DNA from: FEN-1297 sp021817845
Lineage (GTDB): Bacteria > Bacteroidota > Ignavibacteria > Ignavibacteriales > Ignavibacteriaceae
NCBI GenBank assembly: GCA_021817845.1
Contig: JAKAFW010000011.1
Span: 1 to 64,000 of the forward strand
DNA length: 64,000 nucleotides
Direction of reading: 5' to 3'
The notes under the pieces were generated by a model. It was not told where the DNA came from. It worked only from the letters and a program-made list of their open reading frames with translations, and ran no database searches. Positions within the stretch are counted from its first letter, which is position 1. Each line of letters starts with the position of its first letter. The translations under genes were made by a program, and so were the position numbers. Shown piece after piece: positions 9,164 through 18,480 of the stretch.

Positions 9164-10901
9164 GTTAACTATAATATTTATTTCCATTCTAATCTTTTCA
9201 TCATTTTCCATATTCGCACAAGAAATCAGCGATACATCTTTTGCAAATGCGGAATTCAAACTTGCAATTGATCATTATAATTCAAAGCAATATTCTGATG
9301 CTCAAAAAATTTTTAAGAAACTATCAGGAAGTAGTAATTCTTTTACAACAATCTCCACCATTTTCAACGCCAAATCTCTTCTTCAATTAAACCAACTTCA
9401 AAGCTCCGAAGAAATATTAAAAAAATTTCTAGACGTATATCCATTTAGTAGATATGCAGACGAAGCTAAAATAATGCTGGCAAAAATATATTTTGATAAA
9501 AAAAGATATTCCAAAGCATTTAACGAAATTGAAAAAATAATTTCGACGACAAAATCTACTTTCTATCTGGATTATGCAAAATCCTCCGGTGAAAAACTTG
9601 CTCTTAATTATTTAACTTCTTTTCAAGTTAAATCTTTTTACGATTCATCCTCAAGCGCCGGGATGAAACCTTACCTTTTATATATTCTTAGTAAAAGTTA
9701 TTTAAAGGAAGAAAAAATTGATAGCGCCAAAATCTTGCTGAATGAGCTGACTAAAGAATTCCCTAAATCCTCCGAGAATGAAAATGCGGAAAAGTTAATT
9801 CATGAAATCTCAAATCGAGAAAAAGTTTTCTCTTCTGTCCCTTTAATTGCAGTTTTATTGCCATTGGATAAGCCTTCAGAAAACCAGTCTGCCGTCGATG
9901 CAAGTCATGAAATTTTGGAAGGAGTTAAATTTGCTGTCTCGGAATATAATAATGATCATAACGATAGAATTGGATTACTTATAAAAAATACAGGGAGAAG
10001 CAAATCGAAGATTGATTCGATAAAAAATGAGGTTGACAGCTTATCCTCACTAAAGGTAATTATTGGTCCCGTTTATAGTGACGAAGTAAAAGAAACACTC
10101 GAAGCTTTTAAAAATAGCAATATTCCGATTATTTCTCCGACTGCTACGGATGATGGTTTAACGGAGATGTATCCAGATTTTTTCCAGGCGAACCCAACCT
10201 TCACAATTCGCGGAAAGATAATGGCTGAATATATTTATTACGTAGAGAACAAAAGACGAATGGCGATTCTGAATTCAGATGAAAGCTATGCAAAAGTGCT
10301 TGCCGATTCTTTTCAAAAGGAGTTTGAAAAATTAGGCGGAAAAATTTTAGTAAGGCAAACGTTTAAACCCGGCACTATAGATTTTTCACGGCAAGTTGCA
10401 AAGATTGCCGAGGATTCTACAAAGCTGCAGGGAATTTATCTCCCGTTGACTGATAATAGAGACGTTTCCTCAATCCTTTCTCAATTTTTATCATCAAATT
10501 TAGATCTGAATATTTACGGAAATCAGGATTGGCTTCTTGCAAAAGGCTTTGAATCTTTTTCAGCCTTAAGCGATAAGCTCATTTTTGCTTCAGATTATTT
10601 TTTAGATTATACCGACTCTACCTTCCAGCAGTTTAGTAAGAAGTTTGTCGACCAAACCGGTTTAGACGTTAGTAGGAATGTACTTTACGGATATGATATC
10701 TCAAAATATATTTTAAGCTTTATAGCTGAACAAAATATCAGTAGAAATAGTCTAAAAGCTAAACTTGAATCGGGAATTATTTTTAGAGGATTCCACAATA
10801 ATATTTATTTTGATAGCGAGCGAATAAATAAATTCCTAAATATTATTCGCTATAAAAACGGTAAATTTGAATTGATAGATAAATTTAAAATGGGTAAATA
10901 G
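9144..10901 (+). CDS. Exported TPR plus periplasmic-binding-fold protein (LppC/LivJ-like)
   Basis: The 585 residues start with a signal peptide (TIIFISILIFSSFSIFAQ). TPR-like helices follow at about 25-215 and a type I periplasmic binding domain from about 220 (VPLIAVLLPLDKPSENQSA; IIGPVYSDEVKETLEAF; NIPIISPTATDDG). This order resembles the penicillin-binding-protein activator LpoA/LppC and YraM proteins, which pair TPR with a Peripla_BP_6 fold; ligand binding may have been lost. No lipobox is seen. An alternative start at 9156 gives an equally good signal peptide. The gene overlaps the TPR gene upstream by 20 nt, and its TAG stop is in frame with radC, which follows. Confidence 0.75.
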   Translation: MRLQMVRLTIIFISILIFSSFSIFAQEISDTSFANAEFKLAIDHYNSKQYSDAQKIFKKLSGSSNSFTTISTIFNAKSLLQLNQLQSSEEILKKFLDVYPFSRYADEAKIMLAKIYFDKKRYSKAFNEIEKIISTTKSTFYLDYAKSSGEKLALNYLTSFQVKSFYDSSSSAGMKPYLLYILSKSYLKEEKIDSAKILLNELTKEFPKSSENENAEKLIHEISNREKVFSSVPLIAVLLPLDKPSENQSAVDASHEILEGVKFAVSEYNNDHNDRIGLLIKNTGRSKSKIDSIKNEVDSLSSLKVIIGPVYSDEVKETLEAFKNSNIPIISPTATDDGLTEMYPDFFQANPTFTIRGKIMAEYIYYVENKRRMAILNSDESYAKVLADSFQKEFEKLGGKILVRQTFKPGTIDFSRQVAKIAEDSTKLQGIYLPLTDNRDVSSILSQFLSSNLDLNIYGNQDWLLAKGFESFSALSDKLIFASDYFLDYTDSTFQQFSKKFVDQTGLDVSRNVLYGYDISKYILSFIAEQNISRNSLKAKLESGIIFRGFHNNIYFDSERINKFLNIIRYKNGKFELIDKFKMGK

Positions 10902-10916
10902 AAGGAAGAGGGAGAT

Positions 10917-11597
10917 ATTTTTACAGTTAAAGAACTTCCAGTTGATGATCGCCCGCGTGAAAAATTAGTATTTCGCGGCGCACAAAACTTGACTGATGCC
11001 GAGCTTCTTGCAATATTATTGCGGACAGGGAAAGTAGGTAAATCAGTTCTGACTCTTGCCCAGGAACTTCTAAACCGGAATGGAAGTCTTGCTATGCTTG
11101 CATCGAAATCAATTTCAAATTTAACGAGTATTGTCGGAATCGGCAAGGACAAAGCGGCCACGCTTCAAGCGGCATTTGAAATTAGCAGACGTATACAATC
11201 ACAATCTAAATGGTTTTCCGAAAATAAAATAACCTCGCCTAAAGAAGTTGCAGATGTCTTTATTCCGTTGCTTATTGATGACTTAAAAGAAAAATTTATT
11301 GTTGTCTGTTTGAATACGGCAAACAAAATTATCAGGTACGAAGTTATTTCGGTGGGTAATCTAAACTCCAGCATTGTTCATCCAAGAGAAATCTTTAAGG
11401 TTGCAATTGAAAATAATTCGGCAAGTATAATATTGATTCACAATCATCCAAGCGGTAACCCCGAGCCGAGTAACGAAGATATTCAGATAACTAAAAAAAT
11501 AGTTGAGTCGGGAAAAATTTTGGATATCCCTGTATTTGATCACATAATTATTGCCGGAACTAGCCATTCAAGTTTTGTCGAAAAACACCTATTGTAA
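10917..11597 (+). CDS. radC: RadC family protein (JAB/MPN domain), apparent AUU start
   Basis: RadC proteins have an N-terminal helix-hairpin-helix region and a C-terminal JAMM metalloprotease-like domain, seen here as the motif IHNHPSGNPEPSNED. The biochemical role is unsettled. The only ATG/GTG/TTG-type start in frame before the conserved core is TTG at 10989, which would cut off the conserved start KELPVDDRPREKL. The homologous frame continues upstream to an ATT at 10917, preceded by GGAAGAGGGAG, and the TAG stop of the previous gene (10899-10901) closes the frame. An AUU start gives 226 residues, the usual RadC length. A base error at this codon is the alternative. Confidence 0.85.
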   Translation: MFTVKELPVDDRPREKLVFRGAQNLTDAELLAILLRTGKVGKSVLTLAQELLNRNGSLAMLASKSISNLTSIVGIGKDKAATLQAAFEISRRIQSQSKWFSENKITSPKEVADVFIPLLIDDLKEKFIVVCLNTANKIIRYEVISVGNLNSSIVHPREIFKVAIENNSASIILIHNHPSGNPEPSNEDIQITKKIVESGKILDIPVFDHIIIAGTSHSSFVEKHLL

Positions 11598-11776
11598 CCT
11601 AACGCAAAATTAATATGGAAAATATGGAATATAATTGTCAATATGTTTAATTTAAAAAAGAAATTATTTTAAAATTAATGTAATTTTCTAAAATTTTTAG
11701 CATATTTGAAGTAGACCTTGGTACAAATAGATAAATTAAACAACTTTCTAAACTAATAATCATTGGAGGTTATAAT

Positions 11777-12058
11777 ATGAAAATAGCAAAGGTTCTAAGA
11801 AACACTGCTATTATAGCTGCTTTTGGAATAACAACGGCAGTTTTAAGCGGATGCGGAGGCGTTAGCGAAGCTGAAATGGCTCAGCTAAACAACCTGCAAA
11901 GTGAAGTTAACTCATTACAATCACAGGCTAATTCCCTGAAGGACGAAAGAGCTAGCTTGGAAAAAGAAATCGCGGCGAAGAACGATAAACTCGCGCAGTG
12001 CAATAAGGAAAAAGAAGAGACTAAGGCAAACTTAGAAAAAATGTCTTCTAATAAATAA
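11777..12058 (+). CDS. Small coiled-coil lipoprotein
   Basis: The 93-residue protein has a signal peptide and lipobox (VLSGCGG, with the lipidated cysteine about residue 26). The rest is a heptad-patterned coiled coil (residues about 35-90, rich in L, S, E and K). It resembles Lpp/YbgF-type small envelope lipoproteins in layout but not recognisably in sequence. A strong TGGAGG lies at 11763-11768. It is paired with the LysM protein 31 nt downstream, so both probably act at the peptidoglycan. Confidence 0.8.
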   Translation: MKIAKVLRNTAIIAAFGITTAVLSGCGGVSEAEMAQLNNLQSEVNSLQSQANSLKDERASLEKEIAAKNDKLAQCNKEKEETKANLEKMSSNK

Positions 12059-12089
12059 CTGAAAATTAAATTTAACCGGAGGAAACATT

Positions 12090-12779
12090 ATGAAATTAAG
12101 TAAAAGTTTTATTGGAATGCTTGCTCTCTTGTTTTTCTTATCGATTGCTACTTATGCGCAAGAAGAAAAGAAGATGACAAAAGACGAATGGCAAGCTGAA
12201 ATAACCCGTCTTACAACCGAAAAACAAAGTCTTCAAACCGAAGATAGCACTTTAACGGCTGATATCGCTAACCTAAAAGATCAATCTTCAAAAATTCAAG
12301 GCTACGATAATTGTATGGAAGAACTTTATCAAATGATTGGCGCTACAAAAGCAGACGTTGATAATTTTAGAAGTGCCGTAGCTGAATTAAATGGAAAAAT
12401 TGAAAGACACGAAGGACCTAAAGCTGATAGGCAAAAAGATCTTGATGCTTTGAAAGTAAATAAAATTAGCGCTCTTCCTGAATTTTATGATCAGGTTCAC
12501 AATCAAATGCAAGCCTCCCTTGATGCTTGGGTTGAAGCTCCAAAAGAAATTACCTACACTGTTGTAAAAGGCGATTGCTTGTGGAATATCGCTAAGAAAA
12601 AAGATATTTATGATAATGCTTTTGCTTGGCCAAATATCTACAAAGCTAACCGCGATGAAATTAAAAATCCAAATTTGATTTTCCCAAAACAGAATTTCAA
12701 GATTCCTAAATTGACCCAGGAAGAAATGGATAAATACGAAAAAATTAAAACGAACTATAAACCGGCTCCGGCTAAATAA
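12090..12779 (+). CDS. Exported coiled-coil protein with C-terminal LysM domain
   Basis: The 229 residues comprise a signal peptide (about 1-23, ending ATYAQ), a long coiled coil (about 30-115), and a LysM peptidoglycan-binding domain at about 150-208 (TYTVVKGDCLWNIAKK ... FPKQNFKIP). LysM binds glycan chains, so the protein probably tethers to or organises the cell wall. A strong CCGGAGG precedes the start. It sits in a two-gene unit with the coiled-coil lipoprotein and is followed by a clear terminator. Confidence 0.85.
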   Translation: MKLSKSFIGMLALLFFLSIATYAQEEKKMTKDEWQAEITRLTTEKQSLQTEDSTLTADIANLKDQSSKIQGYDNCMEELYQMIGATKADVDNFRSAVAELNGKIERHEGPKADRQKDLDALKVNKISALPEFYDQVHNQMQASLDAWVEAPKEITYTVVKGDCLWNIAKKKDIYDNAFAWPNIYKANRDEIKNPNLIFPKQNFKIPKLTQEEMDKYEKIKTNYKPAPAK

Positions 12780-12814
12780 GGTCACTTAATTGTCCCTATC
12801 TTTTTTTCGTTTTG

Positions 12815-12856
12815 AAAAGCCCTTGTTATCTTTTGATGATAAGGGCTTTTTATATT
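12815..12856 (+). terminator. Intrinsic terminator after the LysM gene
   Basis: AAAAGCCCTT (12815-12824) pairs with AAGGGCTTTT (12841-12850). The stem extends through TTATC/GATgAT and is followed by a T/A-rich tail. It separates the envelope pair from phoH. Confidence 0.8.
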
Positions 12857-12869
12857 TATTGGTGAAACT

Positions 12870-13850
12870 ATGACTGCTGTTGAAAAAAAATTTACTTTAG
12901 AAAATGCTGATATGCTCTCTTTGCTGGGAATGAATGACAGCAATCTTAGATTGATAGAAGATAAATTTAATGCGTCAATTGTTGTGCGCGGCGAAAATTT
13001 CGTGGTCAAAGGCGTACTCGAAGAAGTTGAAGTGGTTGAAAAAATTATTAAAGAAATGGTATATGTATTAAACACCAGCGGTACTCTTCGTCCCACCGAT
13101 GTAGAAGCCATTCTTGATCTTACACTGCACGGAAAAGAGATTATCAGCGAAAAGGAAATTGATTCTGTTGTACTTTATACTAAAAATGATGCGATAAAAG
13201 CGAAGACACCAGGACAATTAAATTATCTTCAAACTGCTATGAAAAATGATATCTGTTTTGCAATTGGTCCAGCTGGTACCGGCAAAACTTATTTAGCAGT
13301 TGCACTTGCTGTTTCTGCTTTGAAAAAAGGGAATATCAATAAAATTGTTTTAGCGCGCCCTGCAGTTGAAGCAGGGGAAAGCCTTGGATTTTTACCAGGC
13401 GATTTTAGAGAAAAGATTGACCCATATCTCCGTCCATTATATGATGCGCTTGATGATATGATGCCATCTGAAAAATTAAAAGGTTATCTAGAAAAAGGTA
13501 TTGTCGAAATTGTGCCTCTTGCATATATGCGCGGTAGAACTCTGAATAATGCTTTTGTAATTTTAGATGAAGCGCAAAACGCTACGGCAACTCAAATGAA
13601 AATGTTTCTTACCCGGCTTGGCGTAAACTCTAAAGCTATAATTACCGGCGATATTACTCAAATTGACCTACCGCCTAAATCTGTCAGCGGTTTGATTGAA
13701 GCAAAAGATATTCTCAAAAATATTGAAGGTGTCGGATTTGTTTATTTTGATAAATCGGATGTTGTGAGACACAAGCTTGTAAAGGATATTATTAATGCCT
13801 ATGAAAAATTCAAAAATGGGGATAATAAAGAAAGCTCTAAAGCTGAATAA
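12870..13850 (+). CDS. phoH: PhoH family ATPase
   Basis: This is a 326-residue PhoH-like protein. An N-terminal KH-like region (about 20-75) precedes the ATPase domain with Walker A (GPAGTGKTYLAVALAV, about residues 132-147), Walker B (VILDEAQNATATQM) and a conserved ITGDITQIDLP sensor motif. PhoH-like proteins are cytoplasmic and linked to RNA metabolism, often near ybeY, which is not seen here. The gene stands between a terminator and the convergent mazG. Confidence 0.92.
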   Translation: MTAVEKKFTLENADMLSLLGMNDSNLRLIEDKFNASIVVRGENFVVKGVLEEVEVVEKIIKEMVYVLNTSGTLRPTDVEAILDLTLHGKEIISEKEIDSVVLYTKNDAIKAKTPGQLNYLQTAMKNDICFAIGPAGTGKTYLAVALAVSALKKGNINKIVLARPAVEAGESLGFLPGDFREKIDPYLRPLYDALDDMMPSEKLKGYLEKGIVEIVPLAYMRGRTLNNAFVILDEAQNATATQMKMFLTRLGVNSKAIITGDITQIDLPPKSVSGLIEAKDILKNIEGVGFVYFDKSDVVRHKLVKDIINAYEKFKNGDNKESSKAE

Positions 13851-13951
13851 ATAATTTTAAGATTTCAAATGGTGTAAATTTATTTTTTCCAAGAATCTTA
13901 GTTCCCATTTAATATTTATATATCTCATCAAGAAATCTAATCCCGGAATCT

Positions 13952-14716
13952 TTACTTAAATCCTTTTTTACTTTCATTCCAATATTTGTCCATTTCCTTA
14001 AGATTTGATTCATGAATTTTTCTCCCACTTTCATTTACCTTATCTTCAATGTAATTAAACCTTCTTACAAATTTCTTAATTGAATTCCGCAAAGCATATT
14101 CGGGGTTTATCCCTAAAAACCTGGAATAATTTACCATTGCAAAAAACACATCACCGACTTCATTCTCCAATTCTTCTCGTGTCTCTTCTTTTTCTGACTT
14201 ATGCATCTCTCCAATTTCTTCAATTACCTTTTCCCAAACTTGCTCTTTCTTATCCCAATCAAAGCCAACTTTAGAAGCTTTCTCTTGAATTCTGTATGCT
14301 CTTTGCAATGCGGGAAGATTTTCCGGAACTCCCTCAAGAACAGAATTACGTCCTTCACTAAGTTTTATCGTTTCCCAATTTCGTTTAACATCTTCCGCGC
14401 TCATGGCTTCAACATTTCCAAAAACATGAGGATGGCGTCGTATTAGCTTTGACTGTATAGAATCAATTACATCTTCAAGCTTAAACTTATTTCCTTCTTC
14501 CGCAATAACGGAATGAAAAATTACATGAAGGAGTAGATCGCCTAATTCAATCTTCAACTCATCAAAATCTTTATTATCGATTGACTCAACTACTTCATAA
14601 GCTTCTTCGATAGTTGCCGCTTTAATCGAATCATTTGTTTGTTCACGATCCCACGGGCATTCCACTCTTAGTCTTCTAATAATGTTTACCAAATCACTAA
14701 ATCTATTTTCATTCAT
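13952..14716 (-). CDS. mazG: Nucleoside triphosphate pyrophosphohydrolase MazG
   Basis: MazG hydrolyses (d)NTPs to the monophosphates and pyrophosphate and cleans the nucleotide pool. The 254 residues hold two MazG domains. The N-terminal one has EEAYEVVESID and ELGDLLLHVIFHS, the metal-binding E-x-x-E and E-x-x-D motifs; the C-terminal one has EEIGEMHKS and ENEVGDVFFAMVNYSRF. The length and the opening (CPWDREQT) match the bacterial family. It is divergent from ridA and convergent with phoH. Confidence 0.95.
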   Translation of the reverse strand: MNENRFSDLVNIIRRLRVECPWDREQTNDSIKAATIEEAYEVVESIDNKDFDELKIELGDLLLHVIFHSVIAEEGNKFKLEDVIDSIQSKLIRRHPHVFGNVEAMSAEDVKRNWETIKLSEGRNSVLEGVPENLPALQRAYRIQEKASKVGFDWDKKEQVWEKVIEEIGEMHKSEKEETREELENEVGDVFFAMVNYSRFLGINPEYALRNSIKKFVRRFNYIEDKVNESGRKIHESNLKEMDKYWNESKKGFK

Positions 14717-14855
14717 TCGGTTAATTCCTTAAAATTGTATTGCTAAATTAATTCGCTATTGCCAGTCGGCATTCAGTTTGTGCGATTGAAATCAAAACGC
14801 AAGATAATAAAAATCTTAAACTTTAACATTGCCATTAAAACTAAAAGGAGTATAT

Positions 14856-15311
14856 ATGATAGAAAATAAAATTGAAGAATTAGGCTTAAAACTTCCCGAC
14901 GCGCCCAAACCTTTGGCTGCATATATTCCTGCTTTAGTCGTGGATAAGCTTATCTTCACGGCGGGCCAGTTGCCATTGGAAAAAGGTATATTAAATTTTA
15001 AAGGGAAATTAGGAGCAGAAGTCAGTGATGAAGAAGGTCGTAAAGCTGCCGAAATTTGTGCGCTTAATTGTTTAAGCGTTATAAAAAGCGTCATTGATGA
15101 CCTTGACCGTATAGAACAGGTAGTAAAGCTAACTGTATTTGTAAACAGCGCTAATGGTTTTATCGGACAACCTAAAATTGCTAACGGGGCATCAGAATTA
15201 ATTGGTAAAATATTTGGCGAAAAGGGGAAGCATGTTAGAAGCGCCGTCGGCGTAAATGAGCTACCGTTAAATTCGCCTGTAGAAATTGAAATGATTGTAA
15301 GAGTAAAATAA
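14856..15311 (+). CDS. RidA family protein (YjgF/YER057c/UK114)
   Basis: RidA-type proteins deaminate reactive enamine/imine intermediates from PLP enzymes. I use the ATG at 14856 because AAGGAG lies five bases upstream (14845-14850); an upstream TTG at 14829 would put this site inside the gene. That gives 151 residues. The family core is present (FTAGQLP, and EAAE/CALNCLSVI-like helix). It has the long form seen in the TdcF/YjgF-2 group; whether the catalytic arginine is kept is unclear. Confidence 0.88.
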   Translation: MIENKIEELGLKLPDAPKPLAAYIPALVVDKLIFTAGQLPLEKGILNFKGKLGAEVSDEEGRKAAEICALNCLSVIKSVIDDLDRIEQVVKLTVFVNSANGFIGQPKIANGASELIGKIFGEKGKHVRSAVGVNELPLNSPVEIEMIVRVK

Positions 15312-15346
15312 TATTTAATGATTCATTTTAACATAATGAGGTAGTT

Positions 15347-17431
15347 ATGAAAACAATATTCGCAAATACTTTCTTTATAATAATTATCCTTAGTACGATT
15401 GTTTTTCCTCAGAAAAGTGCTTTTACAATTTCTGATCTTTACAAGATTAGAAACGTTGGGGCGCCGGTAATATCATATGACGGAAAAATGATTGCATTTA
15501 CTATTACTGATAATGATCTTCCGAAAGGAACATCTACAACCAAAATTTCCGTAATGAATGAAGACGGGTCGAATTTAAAGAGTATTCCCGATACAAGTAA
15601 GAATATTTATGAACCTGTTTGGACTAAGAACGGCGATCTGGATTATGTTGCTGTAAAAAATGGTACTCCCCAGCTATTTCAATATTCATTTGTCGATAAT
15701 AAAACAACTCAGATTACTGATTTATCCACCGGGGTTGATGCCCCAGTTGTTTCTCCAGACGGAAATTTAGTGGCGTTCTCAACGGATGTATATCCTTCTT
15801 GCGGAGCTAATGACAACTGTAACAAAGAAATTGATTCAACATCTGCGCATGGTCCTATTCAGGCATATCTTGCAGATCATCTTCTTTTTAGGCATTGGAC
15901 ACAATATTCAGCAGGGAAGTATACTCATATTTTTATTTATAATGTTGAAGATAAGACTTATACAGATGTTACCCCGGGAAAATTTGTATCTCCCACATTT
16001 ATGCTTGGCGGAGGTGTCGGATATAATTTTTCACCGGACAGTAAACAACTGTGCTTCGTCTCTAATCACGATCCGCATCCAGAAGCATCAACTAATGCAG
16101 ACCTTTGGATAGTTCCGGTTACAGGCGGTGATGCGATAAATATTACTAAAGAAAATAAGGCTTGGGACGGTTGGCCTATTTATTCTCCGGACGGAAGATA
16201 TATTGCTTATCGTACTCAATTAGTTCCCGGTTATGAATCTGATAGATTTAGACTAGCTATTTATGATAGACAAACTAAGAAGTCTAGAATACTAACCGAC
16301 AGTTTTGACAATTGGGTTGATGATTTTAGATGGAGTCCTGATTCAAAAGAAATATATTTTATGGGAGAAGTAGAAGGCTACGAACCAATTTATAAAGTTG
16401 ATTTAGCTTCGGATAAAATTACTAATATAACTGGTAATCAAGCTATCGGTGGTTTTGAGATAGCAAATGAAGGTAAAGATATTGTTTTCGCAGCTTCCTC
16501 AGTAGCAAAGCCAAGAGAGTTATATAGAATAAATTTAGGTGATAGAAAGATAGAACAGATAACTGATTTCAATAAGAAATTTTTAGAAGATGTTGATGTT
16601 CGTCCCGTTGAAAAGATGTGGGTTGAAGGAACGGGAGGAAAGAAGGTTGAAGTATTCATAGTAAAGCCGCATGATTTTGACCCTAATAAGAAATACCCTT
16701 TGATTTTAAATGTTCACGGGGGACCTCAGATGCAATGGATGGATTCGTTCAGAGGTGACTGGCAGGTTTATCCGGGTTCAGGTTATGTAGTAGCATTTCC
16801 AAATCCGCATGGCTCTACAGGTTATGGAGAAGCATACACTGCAGAGATCTCAGGTGATTGGGGAGGTAAAGTTTTTGAAGATTTAATGAAAGTTACCGAT
16901 GCCCTTGAGAAGCTTCCTTATGTTGATAAAAACAAGATGGGCGCTATGGGTTGGTCTTACGGCGGTTATATGATGGATTGGTTCCAGGCTAAAACCAAGC
17001 GCTTCAAATGCTTGGCATCTATGATGGGTGTTTATGACTTAACTTCAATGTGGGGAAGCACTGAAGAACTTTGGTTTGTTAACCACGATTTAAATGGGCA
17101 ACCGTGGAATTCTGAAGATTATACTAAGTTTTCACCCTCTCATTATGCAAAAAATTTTTCTACACCTACTTTAATTTTTACTGGGCAAAAAGATTTTCGT
17201 GTCCCCTACAACCAAAGCATTGAATATTTTACAACACTCCAAACTTTAGGTGTCCCTTCGCGTTTAATCATATTTAAAAATGATGGACACTGGCCAGATA
17301 ATATTAAATCAATGCCTCTTTATTATGACGCACACCTGGATTGGTTTCACAAATATCTCGGAGGTTTACCTGCTCCCTACAACGTAAAAGAAATGATAAG
17401 AAATTTAAGTTTTAAGAATAATTCTAAATAA
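15347..17431 (+). CDS. S9 family prolyl oligopeptidase-type peptidase, exported
   Basis: The 694-residue serine peptidase has a signal peptide (about 1-21), an N-terminal beta-propeller with WD40/TolB-like blades (VSPDGNLVAFSTD, YSPDGRYIAYRT, WSPDSKEIYFMG), and a C-terminal alpha/beta hydrolase domain. The catalytic triad reads as Ser537 (GWSYGGYM), Asp616 (GQKDFRV) and His648 (NDGHWP). It resembles acylaminoacyl/dipeptidyl peptidases of Bacteroidota that degrade periplasmic peptides. It forms its own unit and ends at a shared terminator. Confidence 0.95.
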   Translation: MKTIFANTFFIIIILSTIVFPQKSAFTISDLYKIRNVGAPVISYDGKMIAFTITDNDLPKGTSTTKISVMNEDGSNLKSIPDTSKNIYEPVWTKNGDLDYVAVKNGTPQLFQYSFVDNKTTQITDLSTGVDAPVVSPDGNLVAFSTDVYPSCGANDNCNKEIDSTSAHGPIQAYLADHLLFRHWTQYSAGKYTHIFIYNVEDKTYTDVTPGKFVSPTFMLGGGVGYNFSPDSKQLCFVSNHDPHPEASTNADLWIVPVTGGDAINITKENKAWDGWPIYSPDGRYIAYRTQLVPGYESDRFRLAIYDRQTKKSRILTDSFDNWVDDFRWSPDSKEIYFMGEVEGYEPIYKVDLASDKITNITGNQAIGGFEIANEGKDIVFAASSVAKPRELYRINLGDRKIEQITDFNKKFLEDVDVRPVEKMWVEGTGGKKVEVFIVKPHDFDPNKKYPLILNVHGGPQMQWMDSFRGDWQVYPGSGYVVAFPNPHGSTGYGEAYTAEISGDWGGKVFEDLMKVTDALEKLPYVDKNKMGAMGWSYGGYMMDWFQAKTKRFKCLASMMGVYDLTSMWGSTEELWFVNHDLNGQPWNSEDYTKFSPSHYAKNFSTPTLIFTGQKDFRVPYNQSIEYFTTLQTLGVPSRLIIFKNDGHWPDNIKSMPLYYDAHLDWFHKYLGGLPAPYNVKEMIRNLSFKNNSK

Positions 17432-17441
17432 AAATTGAAAG

Positions 17442-17475
17442 GCTTTAGAGTTGTCTCTCCCGATAACTCTAAAGC
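17442..17475. terminator. Bidirectional terminator between convergent genes
   Basis: GCTTTAGAGTT (17442-17452) pairs perfectly with AACTCTAAAGC (17465-17475), with a 12-nt loop. It lies between the S9 peptidase and the oppositely oriented membrane protein gene and overlaps the latter's last codons. T-rich sequence follows on the plus strand and A-rich sequence on the other side, so it can serve both strands. Confidence 0.75.
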
Positions 17476-17849
17476 TTAATTTTATGCATTGGTTCAAAAC
17501 TGCTACTTGAATAATGATTATAAATATTGAATTGATTGGTCGATTGTTGTCTGTTTGGTATTTGATGACGGATTTCGTTTTGTAAATTAATAGACATTCT
17601 ATTTCCAGCCGGTTTTAGTTCAACTTGATTCATTATAACAAATCGGTTGTTGTTTTGTTTAAGTTCCTCGGCAATTTTTTTCTCAACTTCAATTTGGATT
17701 TTATTTTCCGAAACAAGTGTCGGGCGCATATAAGGTTTTACTTTTGAACTGCTTCTAAACTTATAGATAGCATAAGAAGTAGCAACCATAATTAAAGAAA
17801 AAAGTGCGAATAGTTTCAAAGAAAAAATTATTATTTCAAGTAAATCCAT
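17469..17849 (-). CDS. Small single-pass membrane protein of unknown function
   Basis: The 126 residues have one N-terminal transmembrane helix (about 5-27, IIIFSLKLFALFSLIMVATSY), a basic stretch (KFRSSSKVK) predicting a cytoplasmic C-terminus, and a hydrophilic tail rich in N and Q. I recognise no family. Reading-frame length and the terminator at its end support a real gene. Confidence 0.55.
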   Translation of the reverse strand: MDLLEIIIFSLKLFALFSLIMVATSYAIYKFRSSSKVKPYMRPTLVSENKIQIEVEKKIAEELKQNNNRFVIMNQVELKPAGNRMSINLQNEIRHQIPNRQQSTNQFNIYNHYSSSSFEPMHKIKL

Positions 17850-18184
17850 TTTATTTTGTCCAATTTTTTCTACTTAAGACTCAATTTTTATACCAGCGAA
17901 TATATTCAATAATCCCAACTTCTATTTCTTTAAAGTTCCTTAATTGAGATATTTTTTCATTTTGAGACTTTTTAGGTATGAAAAGATTATTTGTGGTAAT
18001 ATTTGTAGCCGAATTTTAGCTAATTATAGTTATCTTTACATATGGTTTTAATTGCCTTCTAAATATTTGATTTTGGCAGTTAAATATATTTATTAAAACA
18101 GTTTAATTTGATTTTATTTTGAATGTTTGATAAATTTAATGTCTGGATAAAAAACATAATAAATATTTGATAGGAAGAAGAACA
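17850..18184. other. AT-rich intergenic region upstream of the HU gene
   Basis: This gap separates the divergent small membrane protein and HU genes, so promoters for both should lie here. I could not pick one unambiguous -35/-10 pair. The ribosome binding site AGGAAG (18172-18177) serves the HU start at 18185. No gene or repeat was found. Confidence 0.5.
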
Positions 18185-18478
18185 ATGACTAAAGCTGATA
18201 TAGTTGATAAAGTTGCGGCAGGAACGGGTCTTACTAAATTGGAAACCGAAGCAATAATTGAAGGTTTTTTTACAACGGTGATTGACTATTTAAAGGAAGG
18301 AAAAGGGATTGAAATAAGAGGATTTGGAAGCTACAAAGTAAAAAAGAAAAATGCCCGCCAAGCTCGTAATCCCAAGAGTGGTGCATCGGTATTTGTACCG
18401 GAGCATTATGTCCCGACATTTAAGTTTTCAAAAGACTTTAAGGAACTAGTTGATAAGGGTATGAAAGAGAAAAAATAA
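18185..18478 (+). CDS. HU family DNA-binding protein
   Basis: This is a 97-residue HU/IHF-type histone-like protein that bends and compacts DNA. The N-terminal MTKADIVDKVA and the arm motif GFGSYKVKKKNARQARNPKSG (with the conserved RxARNP) are visible. I place the start at ATG 18185, with AGGAAG seven bases upstream, rather than at the TTG at 18167. The zinc-ribbon/TPR gene follows after 2 nt, so the two are likely one transcript. Confidence 0.95.
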   Translation: MTKADIVDKVAAGTGLTKLETEAIIEGFFTTVIDYLKEGKGIEIRGFGSYKVKKKNARQARNPKSGASVFVPEHYVPTFKFSKDFKELVDKGMKEKK

Positions 18479-18480
18479 GA

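Noticed and set aside
14829..14855. Upstream TTG start for ridA
   Set aside because: It would place the clear AAGGAG site inside the gene; the ATG at 14856 fits it.
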